NCBI GenBank assembly: GCA_963816925.1
Contig: CAWFMY010000028.1
Span: forward strand, 1-64,000
Source: CAIWHR01 sp963816925
GTDB taxonomy: Bacteria > Pseudomonadota > Gammaproteobacteria > Burkholderiales > Casimicrobiaceae
DNA: 64,000 bases
Reading direction: 5' to 3'
Both the position numbers and the translations under genes were made by a program. Under the pieces are notes generated by a model. It was not told the origin of the DNA, did not search any database, and saw nothing but the letters and a program-made list of their open reading frames with translations. This document shows, piece after piece, positions 26,458 through 36,270 of this stretch (within the stretch, counting starts at the first letter, position 1; every line of letters starts with the position of its first letter).

Positions 26458-28713
26458 ATGCTCCGATTCGTGAGCGGGAAAATCCGACTTTGCCTCGCGG
26501 CGGGGATCGCGGCGGCGCTGGTCGCGCTCGCTGCGGGCGCGCAATCCACGGCCGCGGAGACGACCCCGCGGCTCATCGTGAAGCTGCGCGATTCCGGAAC
26601 CTTGCAGACGCAGGCGTTGACGACCGCGCGGCTCGACCGTGTCGCGGCCGATGCCGCGAGCGCGGGCGTGACGATCACTTACCAGCGTCCGATGGCGGTC
26701 GGCGCGCACCTGATGGCACTCGAGCGGCCGCTGACGCTCGAGGCCGCGCGGGCGGTCGCCGCGCGGATTGCGCAGAATCCGGACGTCGAGTTCGCGCAGC
26801 CCGACGTTCGCCGCCACTTGCTGCGCACGACCAACGATACGTTCCTGAGCTCGCAGCCCTATCTCGGCAACGTGACCGGCGGCATCAACGCCTTTGGCGC
26901 GTGGGACGTGACCACGGGCTCGTCCGAATGTCGTGGTCGCGGTCGTCGATACCGGGTACCGGCCGCACGCGGACCTCGCCGGCCGCATCCTTCCCGGCTA
27001 CGACTTTGTCTCCGACCCGACGATCGCGAACGACGGCGACGGCCGCGACGCCGACGCCACGGACCCGGGCGACTGGGTCGACGCGACCGACAAGACGAAT
27101 TCCCTTTTCAAGGATTGCGACATCGAGGACAGCACGTGGCACGGCACGAGCGTCACCGGCATCATCGCGGCGAATTCCAACAACGGCATGTGGCTGGCGG
27201 GGATCGACTGGGCGGCGAAGATTCTGCCGGTGCGCGTGCTCGGCAAATGCGGCGGCTACGATTCCGACATCATGGATGGCGTCGCATGGGCGGCGGGACT
27301 TTCCGTGCCGGGCGTGCCGGCCAACCCGTATCCCGCAAGCATCATCAACCTGAGCGTCGGCGGCACCGGCGTGTGCGAGGCGGGCTATCACGCCGTCTTC
27401 ACCCAGGCGCTGGACCCCGCGAAGGGGAGCGCGCGCGCGATCATCGTGGCGGCGGGGAACGAAACTTCCGATGTCTCCAGCTCGGTGCCGGCGAACTGCG
27501 GCGAGACGATTGCGGTGGCGGCCACGCTGAGCACGGGCTACATCGCGAGTTACAGCAACTTCGGCGCGGGCATCGCACTTTCGGCGCCCGGCGGATCCTC
27601 CGGCGACCTCCAGGACGACAGCATCGCGATCTTGTACAACCACGGCAAGACCGTGCCCGACGTCGACGCCTGGGCGATCGGGGCCGGCACGAGCTTCTCG
27701 GCCCCGATTGTCTCGGCGGTCGCGTCGCTGGTTCTGGGGCTCGCGCCCAACCTCACCGCGGCCCAGTTGCGCGCGCTGCTGACATCGACGGCGTCGGCCT
27801 TCCCCGCGGGCTCGGATTGCGATACCTCGCGCTGCGGCGCCGGGATCGTCAATGCGCATGCGGCCGTGGTCGCGGCACAGGGCGGTGTGTCCCCCGCCAA
27901 CTACCAGGGCATGTGGTGGGCGGGACCCGTCGGAGGATGGCTGGGGAATCAACTTCGCGCAGCAGGGCAACGTCATCTTCGGGACCTGGTACACCTACGA
28001 CACCACCGGCAAGGGCTGGTGGATGACGCTCATCACCAATGGCAATCCCGCGCCCGGCGTGTTCACCGCCAATCTCTTCACGACGACCGGCCCGCCGTTC
28101 TACACGGACCCCTTCGTCAAGACCACGCCACCGCCGCCGCCGATCGGCACGGCAACGCTCAACTTCAGCGATGTCAACAACGCGTCGTTTCATTACGACG
28201 TGAACCTGCCGACGGGCACCGTCTCGCAGACCAAGGCGATCACGCGCCAGCCGCTCGGCTCGGCGCCCTACGCGACCTGCATCGAGCGGCGGGCAGTCAC
28301 TCGCGGCGGCGACCAACTACCAGGACATCTGGTGGGCGGGCACCAGCGCGAGCCCGGGGACCGAGCAAGGGTGGGGCATCAATCTCGCGCACCAGGGCGA
28401 CATCATCTTCGCGAGCTGGTTCACCTACGACTTCGACGGCACGCCGCTGTGGCTCGTCGCCACGGCAACCAAGGTCGCGGCCGGCGTCTATCAGGGAGAC
28501 TTCTACCGCCCGTCCGGCCCGCGCTTCGATGCCTACAACAAGGCGCAGTTCGTTCCCAATCCGTCCGTCGGCACGATGAAGCTCACATTCGTCAACGGAA
28601 ACAACGCGAGGTTCGACTATTCGGTCATGGTTGCCCCCTTGCCGGGACCGGTTACGCAATCCAAGAACATCACGCGCGAGCTTTTCTCGACCACGGGGAC
28701 GACCTGCCAGTAA
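26458..28713 (+). CDS. Secreted subtilisin-like serine protease (S8) with two C-terminal repeat domains; frameshifted in this sequence
   Basis: About 750 residues after removing three single bases (near 26923, 27922-27924 and 28290-28293). The ATG at 26458 gives a signal peptide (hydrophobic stretch to AAGAQSTAAE). The propeptide region follows (residues about 35-140), then the S8 catalytic triad: Asp in VVAVVDTGYRPHADLAG, His in WHGTSVTGIIA, Ser in GAGTSFSAPIVSA, with oxyanion Asn in VAAGNET. Two copies of a domain of about 125 residues follow, each starting N-Y-Q-x-x-W-W-A and containing G-W-G-I-N-x-A-x-Q-G. An ATG at 26440 would add six residues. Likely role: extracellular protein degradation. 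Confidence 0.9.
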
Positions 28714-28759
28714 TGCGCATGCGACGCGCCGCCGCCGCGCGCGACTGGATATTCCGACG

Positions 28760-30311
28760 ATGAACACGACTCCGAAAAGCGATCCGACTGCGCTGCTCGT
28801 GCAACTCGCGCAGTTGGGGATAGCAGCCGACAACCTGGGCGCGTGCCTCGGCCCGAACCTGTGGCGCGGAGGGGGGCCGGAAATCGTCTCCGACAATCCG
28901 GCAACCGGCCGCGCGCTCGCGCGCGTGCGTCTGGCCGACGCGATGGACGTGGACGCCGTGCTCGCGGCAGCGACGGCCGCCGCGTGCGCGTGGCGCGAGG
29001 TGCCGGCCCCAAAGCGCGGCGAGGCCGTGCGGCGCTTCGGCATGCTGTTGCGCGAGCACAAGGACGCGCTCGGCACGCTGGTGGCGCTCGAGAACGGCAA
29101 GATCAAGGCCGAGGGCGATGGCGAGGTGCAGGAGATGATCGACATCGCCGACTTCGCGGTCGGCCAGTCGCGGATGCTCTACGGGCGCACGATCGCCTCC
29201 GAGCGGCCGCAGCACCGGATGATGGAGCAGTGGCATCCGCTGGGCGTGGTCGGCGTGATCTCGGCGTTCAATTTTCCCGTCGCGGTGTGGGCGTGGAATG
29301 CGATGCTCGCGGCGGTGTGCGGCAATGCGACCGTGTGGAAACCCTCGCCGAAGACGCCGCTGACGGCGGTTGCCGTGCAGCATCTTGCGAACCGCGTGAT
29401 GACCGAACTGGAATTGCCGCCGATCTTCCTGCTCGCCATCTGCGGGAACGCGGAAACGCACGCGCTCGTCGCGGACCCGCGCGTGGCGCTCGTCTCGTTC
29501 ACCGGCTCGTCAGCGGTGGGTCGCGAAATCGCGACGACGGTCGCCGGCCGCTTCGGCAAGTCCCTGCTGGAATGCGCGGGCAACAATGCGGTGATCGTCG
29601 CGCAGGATGCCGACCTCGACCTCGTCGTGCCATCGGTGCTCTTCGGCGCCGTCGGCACCGCGGGGCAGCGCTGCACGTCGACACGGCGGCTGATCGTCCA
29701 CACGAGCCGCATCGCCGAGGTCGTGCAGCGACTCAAGTCGGCGTACGCGCAGGTGAAGATCGGCGACCCGCTGGATTCCGGCACGTTGATGGGTCCGCTG
29801 ATCGATGCGGCGGCGGTGGAGAATTTCCGCAGCGCGGTGGCCGAGGCCGTCGCGGCGGGCGGCGAGATCGTCTGTGGCGGAAAGGTTCGCGCGGGACCGG
29901 GCTTCTGGGTCGAGCCGACGATCGTGGCCAATGCGCGCAACGAGTGGCCCGTGGTCCAGCGCGAGACGTTTCGCGCCGATCCTCTACGTCATCGGCTTCG
30001 ACACGCTGGCCGAAGCGATCGCGCTCAACAACGCGGTTCCGCAAGGCCTGTCGTCGGCGATGTTCACGCAGGACATGCGGGCGGCGGAAGCGTTTGTCGC
30101 CGGCACCGGCAGCGACTGCGGCATCGCCAACGTGAACCTCGGCACTTCCGGCGCGGAGATCGGCGGCGCGTTCGGCGGCGAGAAGGAAACCGGCGGCGGG
30201 CGCGAGTCGGGCAGCGACGCATGGAAGGCGTACATGCGACGCCAGACGAACACGATCAACGCGAGCCGCGAGCTGCCGCTCGCGCAGGGGATCCGTTTCG
30301 GCGGCAGCTGA
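28760..30311 (+). CDS. Aldehyde dehydrogenase, ALDH7/AmaB-like (L-piperidine-6-carboxylate dehydrogenase type); frameshifted in this sequence
   Basis: About 516 residues after removing one T from 29969-29971, which restores ETFAPILYVIGFDTL. Markers are the NAD-binding FTGSSAVGRE, the catalytic glutamate in LLECAGNNA and the catalytic cysteine in GTAGQRCTSTRR; GRTIASERPQHRMMEQWHPLG and the C-terminal GGGRESGSDAWKAYMRRQTNT are typical of the antiquitin/AmaB group. These enzymes oxidise alpha-aminoadipate semialdehyde in lysine breakdown. No other lysine-catabolism gene is nearby, so the substrate is inferred from family only. It is convergent with topB. Confidence 0.88.
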
Positions 30312-30335
30312 AGCAGCGCTGTGGCTTTCGCGCCG

Positions 30336-33182
30336 CTATTTCTTCTTCTTCGCGGTCTTTGACGTGCTCTTCGGCGCCGCCGGCTTGGTCTTCGGCGCGG
30401 CCTTCGATTTCGGCGTCGCGAGCTTCGAGCGGCCGGTCTTGACCACGGGGACGTAACCCTTCTTCGGCTCCGCCGCCTTCGACGTCGCGGCCTTCGGCGT
30501 CGCGGGCTTCTTCTTCGCAGGCGCGTCCTTCCCGGCCTTTTCGGCCAGCAGCGCCAGCGCTTCGTCGAGCGTGAGGGCGTCGACGCGCTCGCGATCGCGC
30601 ACCGTCGCGTTCACGTCGCCGTGCTTGACGTACGGGCCGTAGCGGCCCGCGAAGATCTCCACGGGCTTGCCGTCCTTCGGATGGGCGCCGAGCACGCGCA
30701 AGGCGGCGGGCGCGCCGCGCGCGCCCCGCCGTCCGCCGGCCTTCGTCGGGTCCCGGGGCTCGAATTCGAACCCGATCTTGCCATCCGGCTGGCGCACGAG
30801 AAACGCCGAGAACGGACGGCGCGTGCGGGCGGAGACAAATTGCAGGAGACCGGTCTTGCCGGTCGCGAGCAGCTTTTGCATTTGCGCGGACTCGATGGGT
30901 CGCTGCAGGATCACGCGGCCCGAGCGGAAGTCGCAGGTCTTGTCCGGACCCACGGCCTTTTCACAGACGTAGGCTTGCGGCGTTTCGAACACGTTCGCGC
31001 CGCACTTCGGACAGGGCCCCAGCGGCACCTGACCGGTGAAGTCCGGGGCCGGAGCGTCTTCGTCGGCGTCGCCGAAATCGAACGTGACTTCATTGGCGTC
31101 GGTCAGCTTGAGCGCCGCGGCAAACGGGCGACCGAGCTTGCTGCGGAAACCTTCGAGCGGTCCCACCGTGTGATCGCGCAGCAGTGCATCGGCTTCGGCC
31201 AGTTCCAGCTGGCGGCCGGCCATGATCTTCCAGAAGCCGAAATCGCACGACTGGCACTGGAACTTCTTGTACTTCTCGTGCACTTCGCCGCCGCACTTCG
31301 GGCAGCGCGCGGCGAGCGTCCCGAAGTCGACGTCGATGGTGTCGTTCTCGTGCGCCTTCGCCTGGCCGACGATGTGCTTCGTCATCTCGACGATTTCGCG
31401 CATGAACGCCGCGCGGGCGAGATCGCCGTGTTCCATCTGCGCGAGCTTGTGCTCCCATTCCGCCGTGAGCTCCGGCGAGAAGAGTTCTTTCACGTCGAGG
31501 CCGCGCAACAGCGTCATCAGCTGGAACGCTTTCGCGGTGGGGACAAGCTCCTTGCCTTCGCGCAGGATGTACTTTTCCGCGATCAGGCCCTCGATGATCT
31601 GCGCGCGCGTCGCCGGCGTGCCGAGCCCTTTTTCGCGCATCGCCTCGCGCAGTTCCTCGTCGTCGATCAGCTTGCCCGCGCCCTCCATCGCGGAGAGCAG
31701 CGTTGCCTCGTTCAGGCGCGGCGGCGGTCGCGTCACCGCGGGCACCGCCTCGACCTTTTCGGTCTTGACCTTTTCGCCCGCGGCGACCGGCGCGAGCGTG
31801 CCTTCCTCGCCCTGCGCTTCCTTGCCGTAGACCGCGAGCCAGCCCGGGCTCACGAGCACCTTGCCCTCGGACTTGAACGGCTCGCCGACGACGCGCGTGA
31901 TGCGGGTCGTCACCGTGAATTCGGCGGGCGGATAGAACGCTGCGAGGAAGCGCTTGACGACGAAATCGTAGAGCTTCGCCTCGAGCTCGTTCAGGTGCTT
32001 CGGCTGCACGAGCGTCGGGATGATCGCGAAGTGGTCGGAGATCTTCGCGTTGTCGAAAATCCGCTTGTTGGGCTTCACCCATTTCTGCTTGATCACCTGC
32101 CGCGCGAAGCCGCCGTACGCGTTCGTTTCGGCGAGCGCGTCCATCGTCGCCTTCACGGTCGCGATGTAGTCCTCCGGCAGCGCGCGCGAGTCGGTGCGCG
32201 GATACGTGAGCGCCTTGTGTTTTTCGTAGAGCGACTGCGCGAGCGAGAGCGTGGTGCGCGCCGAGAGTCCGAAACGGCCGTTCGCCTCGCGCTGCAGGCT
32301 CGTCAGGTCGTAGAGGAGCGGCGCGCCCTGGGTGGTGGGCTTCGATTCCTCGGTGACCTCGCCCGGCTGGCCCGCGCATTTCGCGACCAGGGCGTGCGCG
32401 CGCGCCTCGTCCCAGAGCCGCTCGGCGCGGGCGTCGGGGTCGTCGTCCTTCTTCTTCCATTTCTCGTCGAACCAGCGGCCGGCGTACGCGCCGCCGCTCG
32501 CGCGGAAAGTGCCCTGGACTTCCCAGTACTTGCGCGAGACGAACGCGCGGATCTTCTCCTCGCGCTCGACGAGGATCGCGAGCGTCGGGGTCTGCACGCG
32601 GCCGACGGTCGTCAGGTGAAAGCCGCCGGACTTCGAGTTGAACGCCGTCATCGCGCGCGTGCCGTTGATGCCGACGAGCCAGTCGGACTCCGAACGGCAG
32701 ACGGCGGCGTCCGCCAGCGGGCGCATCGTGGCGTCGGCGCGCAGCGCCCCGAAGCCGTCGCGGATCGCGGCCGGGGTCATCGACTGCAGCCACAGCCGCT
32801 GCACCGGCTTGCCCGACTTCGCGTACTGGACGATGTTGCGGAAGATGAGTTCGCCCTCGCGGCCCGCGTCGCAGGCGTTGACGAGCGCGGCCACGTCCTT
32901 GCGCTTGATGAGCTTCAGCAGCGTCTTGAGGCGGCTCTCGTTCTTCTCGATCGGCTTCAGCGCGAACACCGAAGGTATCGCCGGCAGGTGGGCGAAGGTC
33001 CACTTGCCGCGCTTGACCTCTTCTTCCTCCGGCATCCCGATCTCGAGCAGGTGGCCGACCGCCGACGAGAGCACGTGGCGGTCGCTCTCGAAGAAATCCC
33101 CATGCCGCGTGAAGCCGCCGAGCGCCCGCGCGATGTCGGCGGCGACGGAAGGCTTCTCGGCGATGATCAGGGATTTCGACAT
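30336..33182 (-). CDS. topB: DNA topoisomerase III
   Basis: 948 residues, longer than E. coli TopB (653). The TOPRIM domain shows AEKPSVAADIARAL and NACDAGREGELIFR; the active-site tyrosine is in LTYPRTDSRALPED. C-terminal to the core are cysteine-rich zinc-ribbon-like segments (CPKCGGEVHEKYKKFQCQSC, CPKCGANVFETPQAYVCEK) and topoisomerase C-terminal repeats, ending in a long lysine/alanine/proline tail. It is a type IA enzyme that decatenates and relaxes single-stranded regions. The start ATG at 33182 gives the canonical MSKSLIIAEKPSVA. Confidence 0.96.
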   Translation of the reverse strand: MSKSLIIAEKPSVAADIARALGGFTRHGDFFESDRHVLSSAVGHLLEIGMPEEEEVKRGKWTFAHLPAIPSVFALKPIEKNESRLKTLLKLIKRKDVAALVNACDAGREGELIFRNIVQYAKSGKPVQRLWLQSMTPAAIRDGFGALRADATMRPLADAAVCRSESDWLVGINGTRAMTAFNSKSGGFHLTTVGRVQTPTLAILVEREEKIRAFVSRKYWEVQGTFRASGGAYAGRWFDEKWKKKDDDPDARAERLWDEARAHALVAKCAGQPGEVTEESKPTTQGAPLLYDLTSLQREANGRFGLSARTTLSLAQSLYEKHKALTYPRTDSRALPEDYIATVKATMDALAETNAYGGFARQVIKQKWVKPNKRIFDNAKISDHFAIIPTLVQPKHLNELEAKLYDFVVKRFLAAFYPPAEFTVTTRITRVVGEPFKSEGKVLVSPGWLAVYGKEAQGEEGTLAPVAAGEKVKTEKVEAVPAVTRPPPRLNEATLLSAMEGAGKLIDDEELREAMREKGLGTPATRAQIIEGLIAEKYILREGKELVPTAKAFQLMTLLRGLDVKELFSPELTAEWEHKLAQMEHGDLARAAFMREIVEMTKHIVGQAKAHENDTIDVDFGTLAARCPKCGGEVHEKYKKFQCQSCDFGFWKIMAGRQLELAEADALLRDHTVGPLEGFRSKLGRPFAAALKLTDANEVTFDFGDADEDAPAPDFTGQVPLGPCPKCGANVFETPQAYVCEKAVGPDKTCDFRSGRVILQRPIESAQMQKLLATGKTGLLQFVSARTRRPFSAFLVRQPDGKIGFEFEPRDPTKAGGRRGARGAPAALRVLGAHPKDGKPVEIFAGRYGPYVKHGDVNATVRDRERVDALTLDEALALLAEKAGKDAPAKKKPATPKAATSKAAEPKKGYVPVVKTGRSKLATPKSKAAPKTKPAAPKSTSKTAKKKK

Positions 33183-33345
33183 GGGGGACTTGAATCTCCA
33201 GCCCAATGGGCCGTGCAAAGAGCGGCAGATAGTACATAAGTCCGTGCGGCGAGGGCAAATAAACGTTCGGCCGAGGCAGGCCAACGCGCGCGCGCATGTG
33301 CCTGCGCGCTCGCGCACGCACGCGAGGGATCGGGGGGCCTGGCGC

Positions 33346-34444
33346 CTAGGCCTGACGCTGCCAGAGCCCGCCGGGCAGCGTCGCGGCGCGGCCCGCGAGC
33401 TCGAGCGCGAGTAGCGCCGCGGCAACGACCTCGGGCGGTCGTCCGCTGCGTTGCGCGAGCGCGTCGACCGCGGCGGGAGCATGCCCCAGCGCTTCGAGCA
33501 CCGCGCGTTCGTCGTCGGTGAAGTCGTCGTCGGACACGGCGGATGCCTTTGCCGCGATTGCGGCCCCGCTGCCCGGCATGCGCAGTTCGTCGAGGACGTC
33601 CTGCGCGGTCTCGACCAGCTTCGCGCCCTCGCGGATCAGCTTGTGGCAGCCCTTGGAAAACGGCGAGTGGATCGAGCCCGGCAGCGCGAACACTTCGCGG
33701 CCCTGCTCGCCGGCGAGCCGCGCGGTGATGAGCGAACCGGACGAGATCGTCGCCTCGATCACCAGGACCCCGCGCGCAAGTCCGCTCACGACGCGATTGC
33801 GGCGCGGAAAGTTCTGCGGAAGCGGCGGCGTGCCCGGCGAGAATTCGGAGACGATGAGCCCGCGCGCCGCAAGGTCGTGCGCGAGATCGCGATTGGCGGC
33901 GGGGTAGACGCGATCGAGCCCGGTTCCGGTGACGGCGATGCTGCCGCCGGCGCCGTCGAGCGCGCCGCGATGCGCCGCCGCGTCGATGCCGAGCGCGAGG
34001 CCGCTCACGATCGTGAGTCCCGCGGCGGACAGCGCCTGCGCGAAGGCTCGCGCGTCGGACACGCCTTGCGGCGTCGCGTTGCGGCTGCCGACGATCGCGA
34101 GCGCGGGACGCGCAAGAAGCTCGCGCCGTCCGAGGCAATAGAACACCGGCGGCGGGTCGCCGATCTCGAGCAGGCTTTTCGGATAGTCGGCGTCGTCGAG
34201 CGCGACAAGGTCGTGGCCGGGTGTTTCGAGCCACGCCTGGGCGGCAGCGAGGCGGGTCGCGCCGGGCCCTGTCGTCGAGGGCCTTCGCCGCGGACGCGGT
34301 CACCACCTTGCGGCGCTGCGCCGGCGTCGCGGCGACGACGGCCTCCGGGCTCCCGAAGGCGCGCAGCAGGTCGGCGAGCGGACGGGGCCCGACACCGCTG
34401 ACCTGAAGCCTCACCCAGGCCAGCGCGCGGGCATCGACCTTCAT
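33346..34444 (-). CDS. dprA: DNA-processing protein DprA (Smf), frameshifted in this sequence
   Basis: About 365 residues after removing one base near 34259-34268. The N-terminal part (MKVDARALAWVRLQVSGVGPRPLADLL) carries the SAM-like domain; the Rossmann-like core shows LAIVGSRNATPQGVSDA, VSGLALGIDAAAH, FPRRNRVVSGLA and GREVFALPGSIHSPFSKGCHKLI; a winged-helix domain closes the protein. DprA binds incoming single-stranded DNA and loads RecA during natural transformation. It follows the LysM gene and precedes topB, an order common in betaproteobacteria. Confidence 0.93.
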
Positions 34445-34481
34445 CGAGGAGCGCGCCGCCGCGCGGGGGCGGCGCGGCAGA

Positions 34482-35579
34482 CTACGGCTTGCGAACCCAG
34501 TCGAAGTTTTCGACCGGGTCGGTCGTGTTGAGCACGAGGCCGTAGGACACGCGATCGAAGACGCGGAACACGAACAACAGCCCGATGCGCTCGTCGGGAA
34601 CATTGACGTACGCCTCCGGCTGGTAGAAGAGCGTCGGGTCCATCCAGCGCCAGATGAGCCAGGGATTCTTGTTCGTCCGAGGGTCGAGGATCGGTGGCAC
34701 CACCTGGTAGATCGCGAGCACCGTGCCGACATCGATCCCGTCGGCCTTGCCCTTGTCGATCGTCACGGTCCAGCCGCGGCCGGCCTCCGCCGCGTCGCGG
34801 TTCAGGCGGATGATCTGGCCGTTGATCGGGCGATCCGGCGGATGCGGCGCGTAATTCAGGATCTGCTCCGGCGGCGCCGGGATGAGGAGGTCGCCGATCA
34901 GGATTTCCTCCCGGGCGCGCACAATGCGCAGCGTCGACACGTCGGCGAATCGTTCGACCCGCGCGGTGCCGAGGAATTGCTGCTCGTAGCCCAGGATGTC
35001 CTCTTCGTTGCCGGGCGAGGTGTAGGTCACGCCCGGCCGATAGAGCCGCCAGACGGTTCCCGCCTTGGGATCGATGCCAGTCGCATAAATCGTGTCGCCA
35101 TCGCCCCGAACCACGCGTTGGTCGCGGCCGGCGATGATCTCGGCCGCGCCATAGAGGCCTTCGGGCCCGGTGACCAGCGGATACGAGAGGTAGGGCTCGA
35201 TGTCGCCCGGCGGAACCGAAGGGATCGCTTCGTTGCCGAGCGGCGTGATGCGTATCGTCGGCGATACCCGCGTCGAGGGCGCGACGGAGAGCCGCCACTG
35301 GCCCTTGTCCTTGTCCAGCACGATGACGTCGCCGGGATAGATGCGGTGCGGATTCTTGATCTGGTCCTTGTTGAGACGCCAGATCTCGGGCCAGCGCCAC
35401 GGTTCCTTCAGGAACTTGCCGGCGATGCCCCACAGCGTGTCGCCCTTCTGCACCGTGTAGCTGTCGGTGACCTGCTCCTTGATCTGGAGCTCCTGGGCGC
35501 GGACCGGCGCCGCGACGAGAACGACCGCCGCGGCCACGGCTGCGAGGGTGTGCATTGATGTGCTAAACTTCTGACGCAT
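34482..35579 (-). CDS. Secreted LysM peptidoglycan-binding protein
   Basis: 365 residues from the ATG at 35579. A signal peptide (residues 1-29, ending VAAPVRAQ) is followed by one LysM domain (about 40-90, SYTVQKGDTLWGIAGKF through HRIYPGDVIVL). The remaining 270 residues resemble the conserved part of the betaproteobacterial LysM family usually encoded beside dprA and def. It probably binds cell-wall glycan in the periplasm; no catalytic domain is seen. It precedes dprA by 37 bases on the same strand and is divergent from def. Confidence 0.9.
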   Translation of the reverse strand: MRQKFSTSMHTLAAVAAAVVLVAAPVRAQELQIKEQVTDSYTVQKGDTLWGIAGKFLKEPWRWPEIWRLNKDQIKNPHRIYPGDVIVLDKDKGQWRLSVAPSTRVSPTIRITPLGNEAIPSVPPGDIEPYLSYPLVTGPEGLYGAAEIIAGRDQRVVRGDGDTIYATGIDPKAGTVWRLYRPGVTYTSPGNEEDILGYEQQFLGTARVERFADVSTLRIVRAREEILIGDLLIPAPPEQILNYAPHPPDRPINGQIIRLNRDAAEAGRGWTVTIDKGKADGIDVGTVLAIYQVVPPILDPRTNKNPWLIWRWMDPTLFYQPEAYVNVPDERIGLLFVFRVFDRVSYGLVLNTTDPVENFDWVRKP

Positions 35580-35765
35580 AAAGCCTCTTCCGGTAGGGGC
35601 GGGGCTTGCTATCGTCCTAAAGCGCCGCAAAATAAGGGCTTAGCCCGGATTCTGCATCCCGAGTCTGCAATTTGCAAGTCGGGCTGTCAGCCGTCCCCCG
35701 TGCCGACCTGGCGCCGTGTGGCGGTATTTAGACAAACGGTCGATCCCGGCATCGCCAACTCTGCC

Positions 35766-36270
35766 ATGGCCCTGCTCACGATTCTCGAGTTTCCGGACCC
35801 CCGCCTGCGCAGGATTGCCGCGCCGGTCGCCGCCGTCACGCCCGAGATCCGGAAACTGGTCCGCGACCTGGCCGAGACGATGTACGCGGCGCCGGGCGTC
35901 GGCCTCGCGGCGACCCAGGTCGACGTGCACAAGCGGGTCATCGTCATGGACATCTCCGAGGCGCGCGACACGCTGCGCGTCTTCATCAATCCCGGAAATC
36001 GTCACCGCGGCGGGCGAAGCCGAAGCCGAGGAAGGGTGCCTGTCCGTCCCCGGCTACTACGACAAGGTAACCCGTCCGGCGACCGTGCGCGTGCGCGCCC
36101 AGAACGAGCTGGGGGAACACTTCGAAATCGATGCCGACGGGCTCCTCGCCGTGTGCATCCAGCACGAAATGGACCACCTGGTCGGCAAGGTGTTCGTCGA
36201 CCACCTGTCGCCGTTGAAGCGGGCGCGGCTCACGGCCCGGGCCCGCAAGAAACAGCGGCTCGCCGGCTGA
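35766..36270 (+). CDS. def: Peptide deformylase, frameshifted in this sequence
   Basis: 167 residues after removing one G near 35994. All three metal motifs are present: PGVGLAATQV, EEGCLSVPG and QHEMDHLVGK. The first part (MALLTILEFPDPRLRRIAAPV) is in one frame and the rest, from the restored FINPEIVTAAGEAEAEEG, is in another. The enzyme removes the formyl group from new proteins and is essential, so the break is probably a sequence error. The stop overlaps the fmt start by one base (TGATG). Confidence 0.96.

Noticed and set aside
26458..28713. Reading the subtilase as two separate genes because of its frame breaks
   Set aside because: The catalytic domain and both repeats rejoin after one-base corrections; no start site or ribosome site supports internal genes.
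21429..30311. Possible genomic island or mobile element in the accessory stretch
   Set aside because: No integrase, transposase, inverted terminal repeats, tRNA target or clear composition change; the gene mix alone is not enough.
30621..33239. 872-codon open frame on the plus strand
   Set aside because: Antisense shadow of topB with no recognisable domain.
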